Origin: Xylocopa sonorina
Taxonomy: Eukaryota > Arthropoda > Insecta > Hymenoptera > Apidae
Length of the DNA: 64,000 nucleotides
Assembly: GCF_050948175.1 (NCBI RefSeq)
Contig: NW_027490390.1
Coordinates: forward strand, 186,001 to 250,000
Reading direction: 5' to 3'
This document shows, in pieces, positions 35,008-46,994 of this stretch. The notes beneath the pieces were generated by a model. The model had not been told where the DNA came from. It was given only the letters and a program-made list of their open reading frames with translations, and made no database searches. Position numbers and translations under genes: made by a program. Numbering within the stretch: position 1 is the stretch's first letter; the number at the start of each line of letters is the position of its first letter.

Positions 35008-35795
35008 AAGCATTATAAAGCATAGAAGCTGATAAGTATAATGCCCTGCATAATTGCTTGCAGCTTATTTAATTTGAATCGTTGAAATGAGATGTGCAAT
35101 CGCATGGTGTAATGCTTTAGGTATCTTTAGGTTGCTTTGAGAAGCAGACAATATGAAACCCCATTCCGCTGGAAGAAACAGCAGAATTCACAATCGGTTG
35201 CTGTGTAGGAGCACACGAGTATAATAACATGAATAGAAGATAACATGTTACATACTTTACCACCTTCGGAATACGGAATACCACCAAGGAAATACGTTTA
35301 TTTGACACGTAGAAACTATGAAGCGCGATCCCGCTTTATGGATCCCTTCTATTGACATTCATTAAAAGTGTAGAAGCATATAAAAGCATATTGCTATGCA
35401 TATAAGGTTACAGGTTACTTACCTTGAAACGTTAAAAAGAGATGCGCTATCGCATTGCATGCAGGTTACGAACTCTATTGCATTGACAAGTAGACCCATT
35501 AAAGCGCAATTATGTTGCATGGACGGCGGACTTCACATTCTAATGAAGTATAATATCAGATAAGCTTAGTGCTATGCATATAGGATTCCATCTTACTTAC
35601 ATTGAAACGCTGAAAGGAGATGTGCTATTGCATTGCATGGAGCATTAGAAATATACTGCTTTGACATGCAGGCACTATAAAACGCCATCTAGTTGCATAG
35701 AACTGTAGAATTCACATTCTTTCGAATCGTAGAAGCAGACAGGCATAACTCTATGCATAGAAGAATACAACTTTCTTACTTTGAAACGTTGGAGT
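35008..35795 (+). repeat. Satellite B array, forward (right of the island)
   Basis: About four and a half monomers of the ~179-bp type (gaagctgataagtataatgc, cgttgaaatgagatgtgc, atgcatagaag). Confidence 0.88.
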
Positions 35796-36240
35796 TATGA
35801 AGCATTAGAACTCTATTACTTCGATACGTAGACATTTAGAAACGCTATCTCGTATCAAGGAAGTGTGGGATCTACATTATTTTGAAGTGCAGGTGGAGAT
35901 AACATAACGCGTTGCATTGAATATTACAACCTATCATGAAACATTGAAATGAGATGCGACATCGCGTTGAATGAAGCAATAGAACTCTATTGCTTAGGCA
36001 AGTAGACATCTAAAAGCGCTATCCCTCTGCAAGGGAGTGTAGTGTTCACATTCTTTTTAAGGGTAGAAGCAGATAAGCATAACGCGATGCATAGAGCTTT
36101 ACAACCTACGTACTTACTTTGAACTGTTGACATGAAATGGGATATCACGTTTTATGAAGCATTAGTACTGTATCGCATAGATTTGTAAACATCTAGATAC
36201 GATATTCCGTAGAAAGGAAGTGTAGGATTTACATTCTTTT
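35796..36240 (+). repeat. Satellite A-prime, forward
   Basis: Abrupt change within a monomer from B to A-prime type near 35,795 (gttatgaagcattagaactc..., aacgcgttgcattgaatatt). About 2.5 monomers, broken off at ttttagagtgtaag next to the LTR fragment at 36,244. Confidence 0.85.
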
Positions 36241-36243
36241 AGA

Positions 36244-36597
36244 GTGTAAGGTGACGTCAGGCGTAGCGCCTGCCACCCATCAGCCTCATTGCCGCCTCCA
36301 GCATCAATTCGCGCACGCAGGCAACCTGCCGTACACGCCTGCAAATCCAGCAACCAGCAGCGTTCGCGTGCGTGCTAGTGCACGCGCTCACTCGAACCTA
36401 CGAGCACCTCTGTCTCACTCACGCCAATACGCATCGCTGTCTCGCTTATACCAACGAGCAACTCTGTCTCACTCGCACTTTTACGCATCGCCTTCTCGTT
36501 TCCATCTACGAGTTCCCATCCCCGCCTCCCTCGCACCGATGACTCCGTCTAGAAGGAAGAAGCCGTAGCCCGTCACCAGAATGGGGACTGTTCCCCA
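36244..36597 (-). mobile_element. TGTCACG LTR-like element, 3' terminal fragment, minus strand
   Basis: Reverse-complement match to the 3' part of the element at 51,775: GC-rich ~27-bp repeats, then tgatgctggagg, then the terminus gggtggcaggcgctacgcct + gacgtcac. The terminus abuts satellite at 36,244. The inner end (ccccattctggtgacggg) is fused to 28S rDNA at about 36,598, so rDNA and LTR were joined by breakage or recombination. Confidence 0.75.
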
Positions 36598-37081
36598 TTT
36601 CAAGGAACCTCGAGACCAAGGCAGTCGAGGCACCGCCTGCTAACAGGTGGCCAAGCCCGGCGCCGGCGCAAAATCTGTTCCACCGGGTAGTCTGACCGAG
36701 CTTGCGGCGGGCTAGGCGCACATACAGTCGAGAATGGATTGGTTGTGGCCCGATACCGTACGAGTACCGTCCGCAGCCGAGCAGGCGACCGAGGGTCTGC
36801 CGCGTGCGCAAGATTGCGAAGCTATAGGCGCTCACTCGGGCCGTAGACCGACGTGCAATGGGTCGCGACGTTCTACTAGGGGAGAAGTACACGACTATAT
36901 CATCGGAACGTTCGCCGACGGCGGCGTGCCGTTCACTGTGGAACCGCGAGGGTACCACCGGGGCATCGCGCGCCATCGAGAGCCCGTATTGTCGTCGATG
37001 TATCTCTTCATTTGATCATTTGGGTTTCTCAGGTTTACACCTGAACGGTTTCACGTATTCTTGAACTCTCTCTTCAAAGTT

Positions 37082-37123
<42 letters not shown>

Positions 37124-37414
37124 GTGGTCTTATTTAGTCTTAGATGGAGTTTACCACCCACTTAGGGCTGCACTCTCAAGCAACCTGACTCTAAGGAGAG
37201 ATCGTCCCGAAACGCGTACCGGTCGTTACGGGCCTGGCACACTCTGTGGATAAATGGCCCCATCCGAGATGGACTTGGACGCGGTTCGTTGTCTCGGGAT
37301 AAACGGATCCTCCCGAACACTACATTTCCCAGCGGCGGAACCGCGGGATTCAGTGCTGGGCTCATTCCTGTTCGCTCGCAGCTACTAAGGAATTCCTGGT
37401 TAGTTTCTTTTCCA

Positions 37415-37445
<31 letters not shown>

Positions 37446-37467
37446 AATCTCACCTAATCTGAGGTCG
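36598..37467 (-). rRNA. 28S rRNA, 5' ~870 nt (partial)
   Basis: On the minus strand it starts at 37,467 with gacctcagattaggtgag and proceeds through ccgctgaatttaagcatatt and the core helices (gagagtgcagccctaagtgg, gaaaagaactttgaagagag), then the D2 expansion. It stops inside that region at cgaggttccttgaaat, where the LTR fragment begins. It would be the large-subunit RNA of the cytoplasmic ribosome, but more than three-quarters is missing, so this copy cannot make a functional RNA. The D2 composition looks hymenopteran from memory. Confidence 0.92.
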
Positions 37468-38754
37468 TCTCTACGTGACGCACGAAATTCATTCGTGCCA
37501 TCGAACTCGCTTGCGGAGAGAAGGTAAGGAGATTCGTATGTATAATATATACAAGATGAGGAGAGAGCATCGGCGAACGGGGACGGCAGACGACGAAAAG
37601 AACTTTCGTCCATCTCCGACACAACGATCCTTTGATTTACCGCTCGAGAAACCGGCAAGAAGAACTACACGAACCTCTTCGTTGTTGTTCTCGTCGAAGC
37701 GTTTTATACACCTCGCCAATGTCTTTCGTGTGTCGGTATTTCTTTTATATAAGATTCGTCAAAAATATAAAAAAGAATACGAGACTCTCGCTAGACGACC
37801 AAGTTACCGGCGTTTCTTTAACATCCGTCCTCTTTTTCGTCGTAGCTGCGAACGATCAACACCGTTTATACTCTCCAACGGTTCCACCTTCCGCGCGTTA
37901 CACGCAGAGATCGAAACGGAGCGGCTCCTTTTCCCCCGATTTTATTACCCTGATCCTTCAGAACGAAGGACAGGCCGAGTTGGAGCGCCCTCACGAATAA
38001 CGTTACGACATTACAGCGCATTGACGGCCTATGTCCGAGTGACGTTCCGCGTGAGAGATCTTTTTTTTCCCTCGCGGAACATGTTATACACACGCGGAGA
38101 GAACAGAGATAACGGGTTATTCTGATCGAACACCCTGGGGTTGTACGAGGAGAACTTCGAACGATCGGATGCGCATCATCATCTCTCGCGTTACGACGAT
38201 GTCGCTCTCTTTCTTATATATCTCTTCTCTCTCGACCGAGAATTCATCCGCGCTCTTGCGGCATGAAAAAAAATTCATTTTAAACGACGTCGAGCGCGCG
38301 GCATGTTCGTATCGTGCGCTAAAGGCAGGTGAAGGCGATGCGTGTGGCGGGTGTGCGAATTCGGAACACGGAACAAAATCGGCAATCGAAACACGATCGA
38401 AGCGGTTCCCTGTGGGCGGTCGCCTGTTTAACGAACGACTCACGACGCCACGAAGAACTCACGCGTGTTCCTAATTGACACACCGTCCAGTTCCATGAAC
38501 ACGTTTACGCACCCCGCACGCGCACACACGTTGCCAATCGCAGATTGCCTCGGCGCGGTCACGGACGACTCAGACGAGCGTCCAACGATCGCTCGTACGT
38601 CGTGTATCGCTTCTCTTCCTCCTTTTCTCGGTGCCGCCCGAACTAAGAAACGTTCGTAATTTAAATCGAGAATGAACGACGGCGAGCAGATTCGAGCACC
38701 GTAGGGAAAACAGATTCGACGAAGCGCAACACAAGCAGTATTTTGGTTACGGGA
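37468..38754 (-). other. ITS2 of the rDNA unit
   Basis: Spacer of about 1.29 kb between 5.8S and 28S, with mixed AT- and CG-containing sequence and no satellite. Its many overlapping open frames on both strands are not genes. A long ITS2 is common in bees and ants. Confidence 0.88.
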
Positions 38755-38912
38755 ACGACCCTCAGCTAGGCGTGGTCCAGGATTTGTATCCGTGGACCGC
38801 AATGTGCATTCGAAATGTCGATGTTCATGTGTCCTGCAGTTCACACGTTGACGCGCAATTAGCTGCGTTCTTCATCGACCCACGGGCCAAGTGATCCACC
38901 GTTCAGGGTAAT
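38755..38912 (-). rRNA. 5.8S rRNA (apparently complete length, with substitutions)
   Basis: Minus strand from about 38,912: accctgaacggtggatcact, gtcgatgaagaacgcagcta, gtgaactgcaggacacatga, catcgacatttcgaat, ttgcggtccacggatac, ending near gctgagggtcgtt. Length ~158 nt is normal, and there is no 2S split as in flies. Compared with the usual insect sequence from memory, a few positions look substituted, e.g. ttcgaatgcacatt for ttcgaacgcacatt and cacgcctagctgag for cacgcctggctgag. These are transitions of the kind expected in an untranscribed copy. Confidence 0.9.
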
Positions 38913-39149
38913 CGTATATGTATATTTTATTGATCTTTAAGTCTCTTGGTACTAAAGTTCGAACAAGTCGATACCCAATCGTCTCCGGTGAACGAGACGC
39001 GGGCGTCGCCGAACCGTGGCGGCTTTCACCTCTCGACGGAGTTCGAGGCGACACGATATATCGGTCCTACGGATGAAACGCATACCCCAGTGGTTGGCGC
39101 GCAAGGTCTCCCTCAAAGTTACGAAAAATGCACACGCGCGTCCAGGTAT

Positions 39150-39905
39150 GAAGAAAAAAAATCTTTCAAAAATTCGTTAGAACTCCTCCGAATTTGTACC
39201 AGCAGTCTCGAGGCGGTCTTTTTCCTCCCGACAACGCGAAGCGAGCATAAACTGTTCGAGTTCGCAACGGCGGGATTGCAGACTCTCGACAACGAGGACA
39301 ACGGGCAACGCGGAATCGTCCCCTCTGGAACGAACGCGCGCGTCGAACTAAGAAGAAAAAAAACCAAACACACAGCGGCGTATTGCTTTCGAGATCGGCA
39401 GGACGCTCTCATTCGAGTGAACATAATAATGTTATCATCGATGGGACATTCGTCGCCTTCATGCACAGTCTCGAGGCGGTCTATAAAAGCTTTCCCCGGC
39501 AACACGAAGCGAGTATAAAATTATTCAATCTCGCAACGGCAGGTTTTGCTCAGACTCTCGACAATGAGGCTTGGTGCGAGCAACGAATCGTCCCCTCCGA
39601 ACGAACAACGACGACAACGGTCTCTTCAAAATTCCAATACCATCCAGTCGTTTCGATTCCAACAAGGCTCAGGTAAACGAAAAAAAAATTCGTACATTCG
39701 TTAGAACACTCTACCGTTCGCCCAACACAGCCTCGAGCGGTCTATATATTCACCCGACGACACGAAGCGAGCATAAATGATTCGAAAGCTCGCAACGGTC
39801 GCTGGGTATCTTAGACTCTTGACAACCGGGGCTATTCCCGACGAATCGTCCCCTCCGAAAGGAACGGTACTATCGACCATCTTTAACAGGTTACGCGCAA
39901 CGACA
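39150..39905. repeat. Three ~262-bp subrepeats in ITS1
   Basis: Each unit carries a tctcgaggcggtct-like start, cgaagcgagcataaa, tcgcaacgg, agactctcgacaa and gaatcgtcccctc in the same order, at a spacing of 262-263 bp. Copies are clearly diverged. Ends are approximate. Confidence 0.85.
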
Positions 39906-39930
39906 CCACGCACGCTCCTAGCACGAATTA

Positions 39931-40095
39931 AAACCCCGTACAACGTGAACCTTAAACTCAAACCCAGTATAACTTCAATCTTAAAATCAAACCCCGTATA
40001 ACTTGAACCTTAAAATCAAACGCCGTATAACATAAACTTTAAACTCGATACCCGTATAACTTGAACCCAGAATAACTTGAACCTAATATAACTTG
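39931..40095. repeat. 29-bp minisatellite followed by 16-bp repeats
   Basis: Four units of 29 bp start at 39,931, 39,960, 39,989 and 40,018 (core aaaccccgtataacttgaac). Shorter units built on the same ataacttgaaccc phrase run to about 40,095. Confidence 0.88.
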
Positions 40096-40131
40096 AACCC
40101 CATCTAATAAAACTAAACCTAAAACTAGCCT

Positions 40132-41020
40132 TTTTTTTTAACGTGGGGAAATCCTCATGGATCTCCCGGAGCTGGGGAACTCCGGGGGTATGCCGGACAC
40201 TTACCGGCTAAAATCCCACGGTGACCGATCTCGGCGCTGCTGGGAGGGGACCGGGAACTCTGGACGAACAAGTTCGGTCCCCTGCGGCGCCGGGGTCCTC
40301 CATGGTGACTGGGAGGATCCCATTCCCCGAGAGGAGTGTGGTCGACAAGACACACTACCCCGTCTGAGGAATGAGCAATGGCTGGGCCACGCGGCCACCA
40401 CTCCCGTCCCGGAGGACGCGTGCAATGTTCGGAACAATCCCCCAATCGGACCGAACGCGCCCCCGGACGACACCCGTGCAAAGACGTGGGGCACGACCTA
40501 AGTGGTTCACACCGCACGGGCGTCGTCGATGCCTCGGGCCAGGCGTGGGCCGGACGCACTGGGTGCCGCGGGTGCGTCAGACTCGATACCACGGTCCGAC
40601 AAATGCCGAATTGTGGCCCCTGAGGCGTAATGGCCACCATCATGACACGCAGGCGCGGCGAAGGTGGCGAAGTTCCGCCCCGCGAAGGGTTCTTAGGAGC
40701 GACATCCACCCTAAAGTAGAAGCCCCCCATACCGTGAGGCGAAACGGGGTAAACGTCTACGACGCCGACTCCGTGAGCAGCGTCGAGCAGGGATTGCTCC
40801 CTGACACGCTTGGCGGCCTCCTTCGCGACCATGGCCTCCTCGCAAAAGGAGATCATGGCCCGCACGACGCTCCCACGACCAAGCATCACAGACAGGATGC
40901 TCGGCAACGATAGGTCTGTATATATCTCCGCCGCTAATGCCCGACGCGGCACCTCCCAGGCAGGACACTCCTGAAGAGTGTGCCGCGCCGAGTCCTCCGC
41001 AGCGCCACAATGGTGGCAAT
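40132..41020 (-). mobile_element. 5'-truncated R1-clade-like LINE, 3' end with poly(A)
   Basis: On the minus strand it starts inside ORF2 at about 41,020 next to satellite A-prime and ends in a run of nine A (40,132-40,140 as T on +). This is a typical result of incomplete target-primed reverse transcription. It lies between satellite and ITS1-like DNA rather than at the R1 or R2 site of 28S. No target duplication was recognised. Confidence 0.85.
40640..41018 (-). pseudogene. Non-LTR ORF2 C-terminal segment with CCHC zinc finger
   Basis: The frame opens at 41,018 with CHHCGAAEDSARHTLQECPA, a C-x2-C-x8-H-x4-C finger, followed by WEVPRRALAAEIY, DLSLPSILSVMLG, RAMISFCEEAMVAKEAAKRV and RE. This order (finger, Cys-Pro-Ala-Trp, DLSLP, FCE-V/AM-KEAA) is the usual C-terminus of R1-clade ORF2, the polymerase of the element. 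The codon read as a start at 40,952 is GTG and simply internal Val. The frame stays open to 40,155, but the part beyond about 40,640 is low in recognisable motifs and may be 3' UTR. The endonuclease and reverse transcriptase are missing. Confidence 0.88.
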
Positions 41021-41024
41021 ATTA

Positions 41025-41700
41025 TAACACTATTGCTTCGAAACGTAGACATCTAGAAACGCTATCCCGCAGCAAGGCACAGTGGGGTTTACATGCTTTT
41101 GAAGTGTAGACGTGATATACATAACGCGTTGCATTAAATTACATCTTACCATGAAACACAGATATGAGATACGATTTCGTGTCTAATGAAGAATTGGAAC
41201 TGTATTGCTTTGATACGTAGACATCTGGAAACGCTATTTCGTCCCAAGGAAGTGTGGGCTTTACATTCTCATGAAATAGTGACGAGGTATACATAACGCA
41301 TTGCATTAAATTATATCTTACCATGAAACATAGATATGATATACGATATCGCGTTTTATCAAGAATTAGAACTGTAATGCTTCGATAAGTAGACATCTAA
41401 ATACGCTATTCCGTAGCAACGAAGTGTGGCATTTACATTCGTTCGAAGTGTAGACGAGATACACATAAGGATCTACATTGAATATTGCATGTTATCATGG
41501 GACATAGAAATGAGATGCGATATCACGTTCTATGAAGCACTAGAACTCTATTGCATCGATACGTCGACATCTATAAACGCAATTCCGTAGCAAGGAAGTG
41601 TGGGATTTACATTCCTTTGAAGTATTATCCAGATATACATAACGCTCTGCACTGAATATTACAACTTATCATGAAACATCTAGAAACATCTAGACGTCTA
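41025..41700 (+). repeat. Satellite A-prime, forward (right side)
   Basis: About four monomers with the A-prime variants (acgcgttgcatt, ctatttcgt/ctattccgtagcaa, gtgtggga). They change into A type around 41,700. Confidence 0.85.
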
Positions 41701-42474
41701 GAAACGCTATTTCGTTGGAAGGAATTGTGGAATTTTCATTCTTTTGAAGTGTTGACGAGGTATACATAACACTTCGCTCTGAATATTACATCTTATCATG
41801 AAACATAGAAATGAGATGCGATATCGCGTTATAAGAAGCGTTAGAACTATAGTGCTTCGGTACGTAGGCATCTGGAAACGCAATTTCCTAGCAAAGAAGT
41901 GTGGCATTTACATTCATTTGAAGTGTATGCAAGGTATACATGACACTGCGCAATGAATATTGTATCTTATCATGAAACATAGAAATCAGATGCGATATCT
42001 CGTTTTAAGAAGCATTAAATCTCTACTGCTTCGATACGTAGACTTCTGCAAATGCTATTCCCTAGCATGGAAGTGTCGCATTTACATTCTTTTGAAGTGA
42101 ATACGAGGTATACATAACACTGCACAATGAATATTATATCTTATCATGAAACATAGATATGAGATGCGATATCGCGTTTTGAGAAGCACTAGAACTCTAT
42201 TGCTACGATACGTAGACATCTGGAATCGCATTTCCAGACAAGGAAGTGTTGCATTTACATTCTTTTGAAGTGTAGACGAGGTATACATAACACTTCGCAG
42301 TGAATATTATATCTCATCATGAAACATAGAACTCCGATACGTAGACATCTGGAAACGCATTTCCTAACCGTAGAAGTGTGGCATTTACATTCTTTTGAAG
42401 TGTAGGCGAGGTATACATAACACTTCGCAGTGAATATTATATCATAACATGAAACATAGAAATGACACGCGTTG
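41700..42474 (+). repeat. Satellite A array, forward
   Basis: Four to five monomers, transitional between A-prime and A (gtggcatttacattc). The array ends at an orientation flip near 42,474 (gacacgcgttgtcattcc). Confidence 0.9.
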
Positions 42475-45400
42475 TCATTCCAAACACGTTCCTTGTTAGG
42501 AAATAGCGTTTCCAGATGTCTACATATCGAAGCAATACAGTTCTAATGCTTCTTAAACCGCGATATCGAAACTCATTTATATGTTTCATTATAAGATACC
42601 TTATTCATTGCGAAGTGTTATGTATACTTCGTCTAAACTTCAAAAGAATGTAAATGCCACACTTCCTTGCAGTGAAATGCGTTTCCAGATGTCTACGTAT
42701 AGAAACAATAAAGTTTAAATGCTTCTTAAAGCGCGATATCGCATCGCATTTGTATGTTTCATGATAAGATACAATATTCATTGCGAAGTGTTATGTACAC
42801 CTCGTCTACACTTCAAAAAAATGTAAATGTCACACGTCCTTGCTAGGAAATAGCGTTTCCAGATGTCTACGTATCGAAGCAATGGAATTGTAATGCTTCT
42901 TAAAACGCGATATCACATCTTATTTCTGTTTCATGATAAGATATAATATTCTTTGCGATGTGTTATGTATACCTGGTCTACCCTTCAAAAGTATGTAAAT
43001 GCCACACATCCTTGCCAGGAAATGCGTTTCCATATGTCTACGTATCGAAGCAATAGAGTTCTAGTGCTTCAGAAAACGCGATATCGCATCTCATTTCTAT
43101 GTTTCATCATAAGAAATAATATTCATTGCGAAGTGTCATGTATATCCCGTCTACACTTCAAAAGAATCTGAATGCCACACATCCTTCCTAGGAAATAGTG
43201 TTTCCAGATGTCTACGTATCGAGGCAAGAGAGTTGTAAAGCTTCATAAAACGCGATATCGCATCTCGATTCCATGTTTCATGATAAGATATAGAATTCAT
43301 TGCGAAGTGTTATGCATACCTCGTCTACTATTCAAAAGAACGTAAACGCCACTCTTCCTTGCTAGGAAATGCGCTCCCAAATGTCCATTTATCGAAGCAA
43401 TATTGCTCTAATTCTTCTTATCACGCGATATCGCATCTCATATCTATGTTTCATGATAAGATATAATATTCGTTGCGAAGTGTTATGTATACGTCGTCCA
43501 CACTTCAAAAGAATGTAAATGCGACACTTCTTTGCTAGGAAATGCGTATCCAGATGTCTACGTATCGAAGTAGTCGGGTTCTAATGCTGCTTAGAAGGCG
43601 ATAGCGCATCTCATTTCCATGTTTCATGATAAGATATAATATTCATTGCGAAGTGTAATGAATACCTCGTCTGCACTGCCAAAGAATCTAAATGCCACAC
43701 GCCCTTGCAAGGAAATTGCGTTCCCAGATGTCTACGTATCGAAGCTATATAGTTCTAATGCTTCTCAAAACGCGATATCGCATCTCATTTCTATGATTCA
43801 TGATAAGAAATAATATTCATTGCGAAGTGTTATGTATACCTCGCCTACACATCACAAACATGTAAATGCCTCACTTCCTTGCTAGGAAATAGCGTTTCCA
43901 CATGTCTACGTATCGAAGCAGTAGAGCTCTAATGCATCTTAAAGCGCGATATCGCACCTCATTTATATGTATCATGATAAGATATACTATTCATTGTCAA
44001 GCGTTATGTATACCTCATCTACACTTCTAAAGAATGTAAATGCCACACTTTCTTGCTAGGAATTAGCGTTTCCAGATGTCTACGTATCAAAACAATAGAT
44101 TTCTAGGGCTTCTTAAGACGAGATGTCGCATCACATTTCTATGTTTCATGATGAGATATAATATTCATTGGGAAGTGTCATGCATACCCCGTATTCACTT
44201 CAAGAGAATGTAAATGCGACACTTCCTTGCTAGGAAATGGCGTTTGCAGATGTCGACGTATCGTAGCAGTAGACTTCTAATGCTTCTTAGATAGCGGTAT
44301 CGCATCTCATTTCTATGTTTCATGATTAGATCTAAAATTCATTGCGAAGAGTCATGTACACCTCGCATACACTTCAAATGAATGTAAATGCGACACTTCC
44401 TTGCTAGGAAATAGCGTTTCCAGATGTCTGCGTATCGTAGCAATAGAGTTCTAATGCTTCGCAAAGTGCGATATCGCGTCTCATTTCTATGTTTCATGAT
44501 AAGATATAATATTCATTGTGGAGTGTTATGTATACCTCGTATTCACTTCAAAAGAATGTAAATGCGACACTTCCTTCCTAGGAAATGGCGTTTGCAGATG
44601 TCTACGTATCGTAGCAGTAGTCTTCTCATGCTTCACAAAACGCGATATCGCGTCTCGTTTCTATGTTTCATGATAAGATATAATATTCATTGCGATGTGT
44701 CATGTATACCTCGTATTCACTTCAAAGAATGAAAATGCGAAACTTCCTTCATATTAAATAGCGTTTGCAGATGCCTTCGTATCGAAGCAGTAGAGTTCTA
44801 ATGCTTCTTAAATCCCGATATCGCATTTCGTTTCTATGTTTCGTGATAAGTATATAATATTCATTGCGAAGTGTCATGTATACCTCGTATTCACTTCAAA
44901 GAAGGTTAATGCGACTATTCCTTGCTAGGAAATAGCGTGTGCAGATGTCTACTTATTGTAGCAATAGAGTTCTAATGCTACCTAAATCGCGATACCACAT
45001 CCCATTTCTATGTTTCGTGATAAGGTATAATTTTCATGGGAAGTGTCATGTATACCTCGTATTCACTTCAAAAGAATGTAAATGCGACGTTTCCGTCCTA
45101 GGAAATAGCGTTGGCAGCTGTCTATGTATCGTAGCAATAGAGTCCTAATGCTTCTTCAAACGAGATGTCGCATTTCATTTCTATGTTTCGCGATAAGATA
45201 TAATATTCATTGCGAAGTGTCATGTATACCTCGTATTCCTTTCAAAAGATTGTAAATGCGACACTTCCTTGCTTGGAAGTAGCGTTTGCAGATGTCTACG
45301 TATCGTAGCAATGTAGTTCTAATGCTTCTAAAATCGCGATATCGCATCTCATTTCTATGTATCATGATAAGATATAATATTCATTGCGAAGTGTTATGTA

Positions 45401-46990
45401 TATCTCGTACTCACTTAGAAGAATGTAAATGCGGCACTTCCTTGGTAGGAAGGAGCGAATGCAAATGTCTACGTATCGAAGCAATAGAGTTCTAATGCAT
45501 CTTCAATCGCGATATTGCTCCTTATTTCTATGTTTCACGATAAGATATAATATTCATTGCGAAGTGTCATGTATACCTTGTATTCACTTCAAAAGAATGT
45601 AAATGCGACACTTCCCTGCTAGGAAATAGCGTTTGCAGATGTCTAAGTATCGTAGCAATAGACTTCCAATGCTTCAGAAAAGGCGATATCGCATCTCATT
45701 TCTACGTTTCATGATAAGATATAATATTCATTGCGAAGTGTCATGTATACCTCGCATTCCTTTCAAAAGATTGTAAATGCGACACTTCCTTGCTTGGAAG
45801 TAGCGTTTGCAGATTTCTAGGTATCGTAGCAGTAGAGGTCTAATACATCTTAAATCGCGATATCGCATCTCATTTTTACGTTTCATGACAAGATATAATA
45901 TTCATTGTGCAGTGTTATGTATACCTCGCACTCACCTCAAATGAATGTAAATGCGACACTTCCTTGCTAGGAAATAGCGTTCGCAGATGTCTACGTATCG
46001 TAGCAAAAGAGTCCTAATGCTTCTTAAAATGAAATGTCGCATTTCATTTCTATGTTTCATGATAAGATATAATATTCATTGTGGAGTGTTATGTATACCT
46101 CGTATTCACTTCAAAAGAATGTAAATGCGACACTCCCTTGCTAGGAAATTGAGTTTGCAGATGCCTACGTATTGTAGCAAAAGTGTTCTAATGCTTCTTA
46201 GATTACGATGTCGCGTCTCATTTCTATGTTTCGTGATAAGATATAATGTTCATTGCGAAGTGTCATGTATACCACGTATTCACTTCAAAAGAATGTAAAT
46301 GCGTATGTTCCTTACTAGGAAGTAGCGTTTGCAGATGTCTACGTATCGTAGCAATAGTGTTCTAATGCTACTTAACTCGCGATATCGCATCTCATTTCTA
46401 TATTTCGTGATAAGATATAATATTCATTCCGAAGTGTCATGTATACCTCGTATTCACTTCAAAAGAATGTAAATGCGACTATTGCTTGCTAGGAAATAGC
46501 GTTTGCAGATGTCTACGTATCGTAGCAAAAGAGTCCTAATGCTTCTTAAAACGAGATGTCAAATCTCATTTCTATGATTCATGATGAGATATAATAGTCA
46601 TTGTGCAGTGTTAGGTATATCTCGTATTCGCCGCAAAAAAATGTAAATGCGACACTTCCTTGCTAGGAAATAGCGTTTGCAGATGTCTACGTATCGTAGC
46701 AATAGAGTTCTAATTCTTCCTAAAGGCGATATCGCATTTCATTTGTATGTTTCATGATAAGATATAATATTCATTGCGAAGTGTTATGTATACCTCGTCT
46801 ACACTTCAAATGAATGTAAGTGCGACACTTCCTTCATGGAAATAGCTTTCCCTGATGTCTACGTATCGAAGCATTAGAGTTCTAATGCTTCTTAAAACGC
46901 GACATCGCACCTTACTTCGATGTTTCATGATAAGATATAATATTCATTGCGAAGTATTATGAAAGTAAATGCCACACTTCCTTGGTGGGA
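42475..46990 (-). repeat. Satellite A array, reverse
   Basis: About 26 monomers in reverse orientation (gaatgtaaatgcgacacttc, ctaggaaatagcgtttgc, gcgatatcgcatctcattt). The left third has gccacac/tttccaga variants and the right two-thirds gcgacac/tttgcaga, so two subtypes are laid side by side. It ends at the palindrome axis near 46,995. Confidence 0.93.
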
Positions 46991-46994
46991 AGTA

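Larger units (their letters stand above)
38913..40131 (-). other. ITS1 (3' part) with internal repeats
   Basis: Spacer upstream of 5.8S, truncated before 18S by the LINE poly(A) at 40,132. It includes three ~262-bp subrepeats (landmark cagtctcgaggcgg at 39,203 and 39,466, and cagcctcgagcgg at 39,728) and a 29-bp minisatellite at 39,931-40,046. No 18S sequence is present in the window. The boundary with external spacer cannot be excluded for the outer part. Confidence 0.75.

Noticed and set aside
36251..36568. 105-codon plus-strand frame of Ser/Arg/His-rich repeats
   Set aside because: It is the translation of the LTR's ~27-bp GC-rich repeats in antisense. The same frame type appears in other copies.
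37475..39676. Many overlapping open frames on both strands, up to 216 codons
   Set aside because: They lie in ITS2, 5.8S and ITS1 and reflect GC content and low stop density, not coding.
40371..40913. 180-codon plus-strand frame opposite the LINE
   Set aside because: It is the antisense shadow of the ORF2 C-terminus, whose zinc finger and DLSLP motif read on the minus strand.
36598..41020. LINE as an R1 or R2 element in its rDNA target site
   Set aside because: The R1/R2 sites are deep in 28S, which is absent here. The LINE joins ITS1-like DNA, so it is not at that site even though its C-terminus is R1-clade-like.
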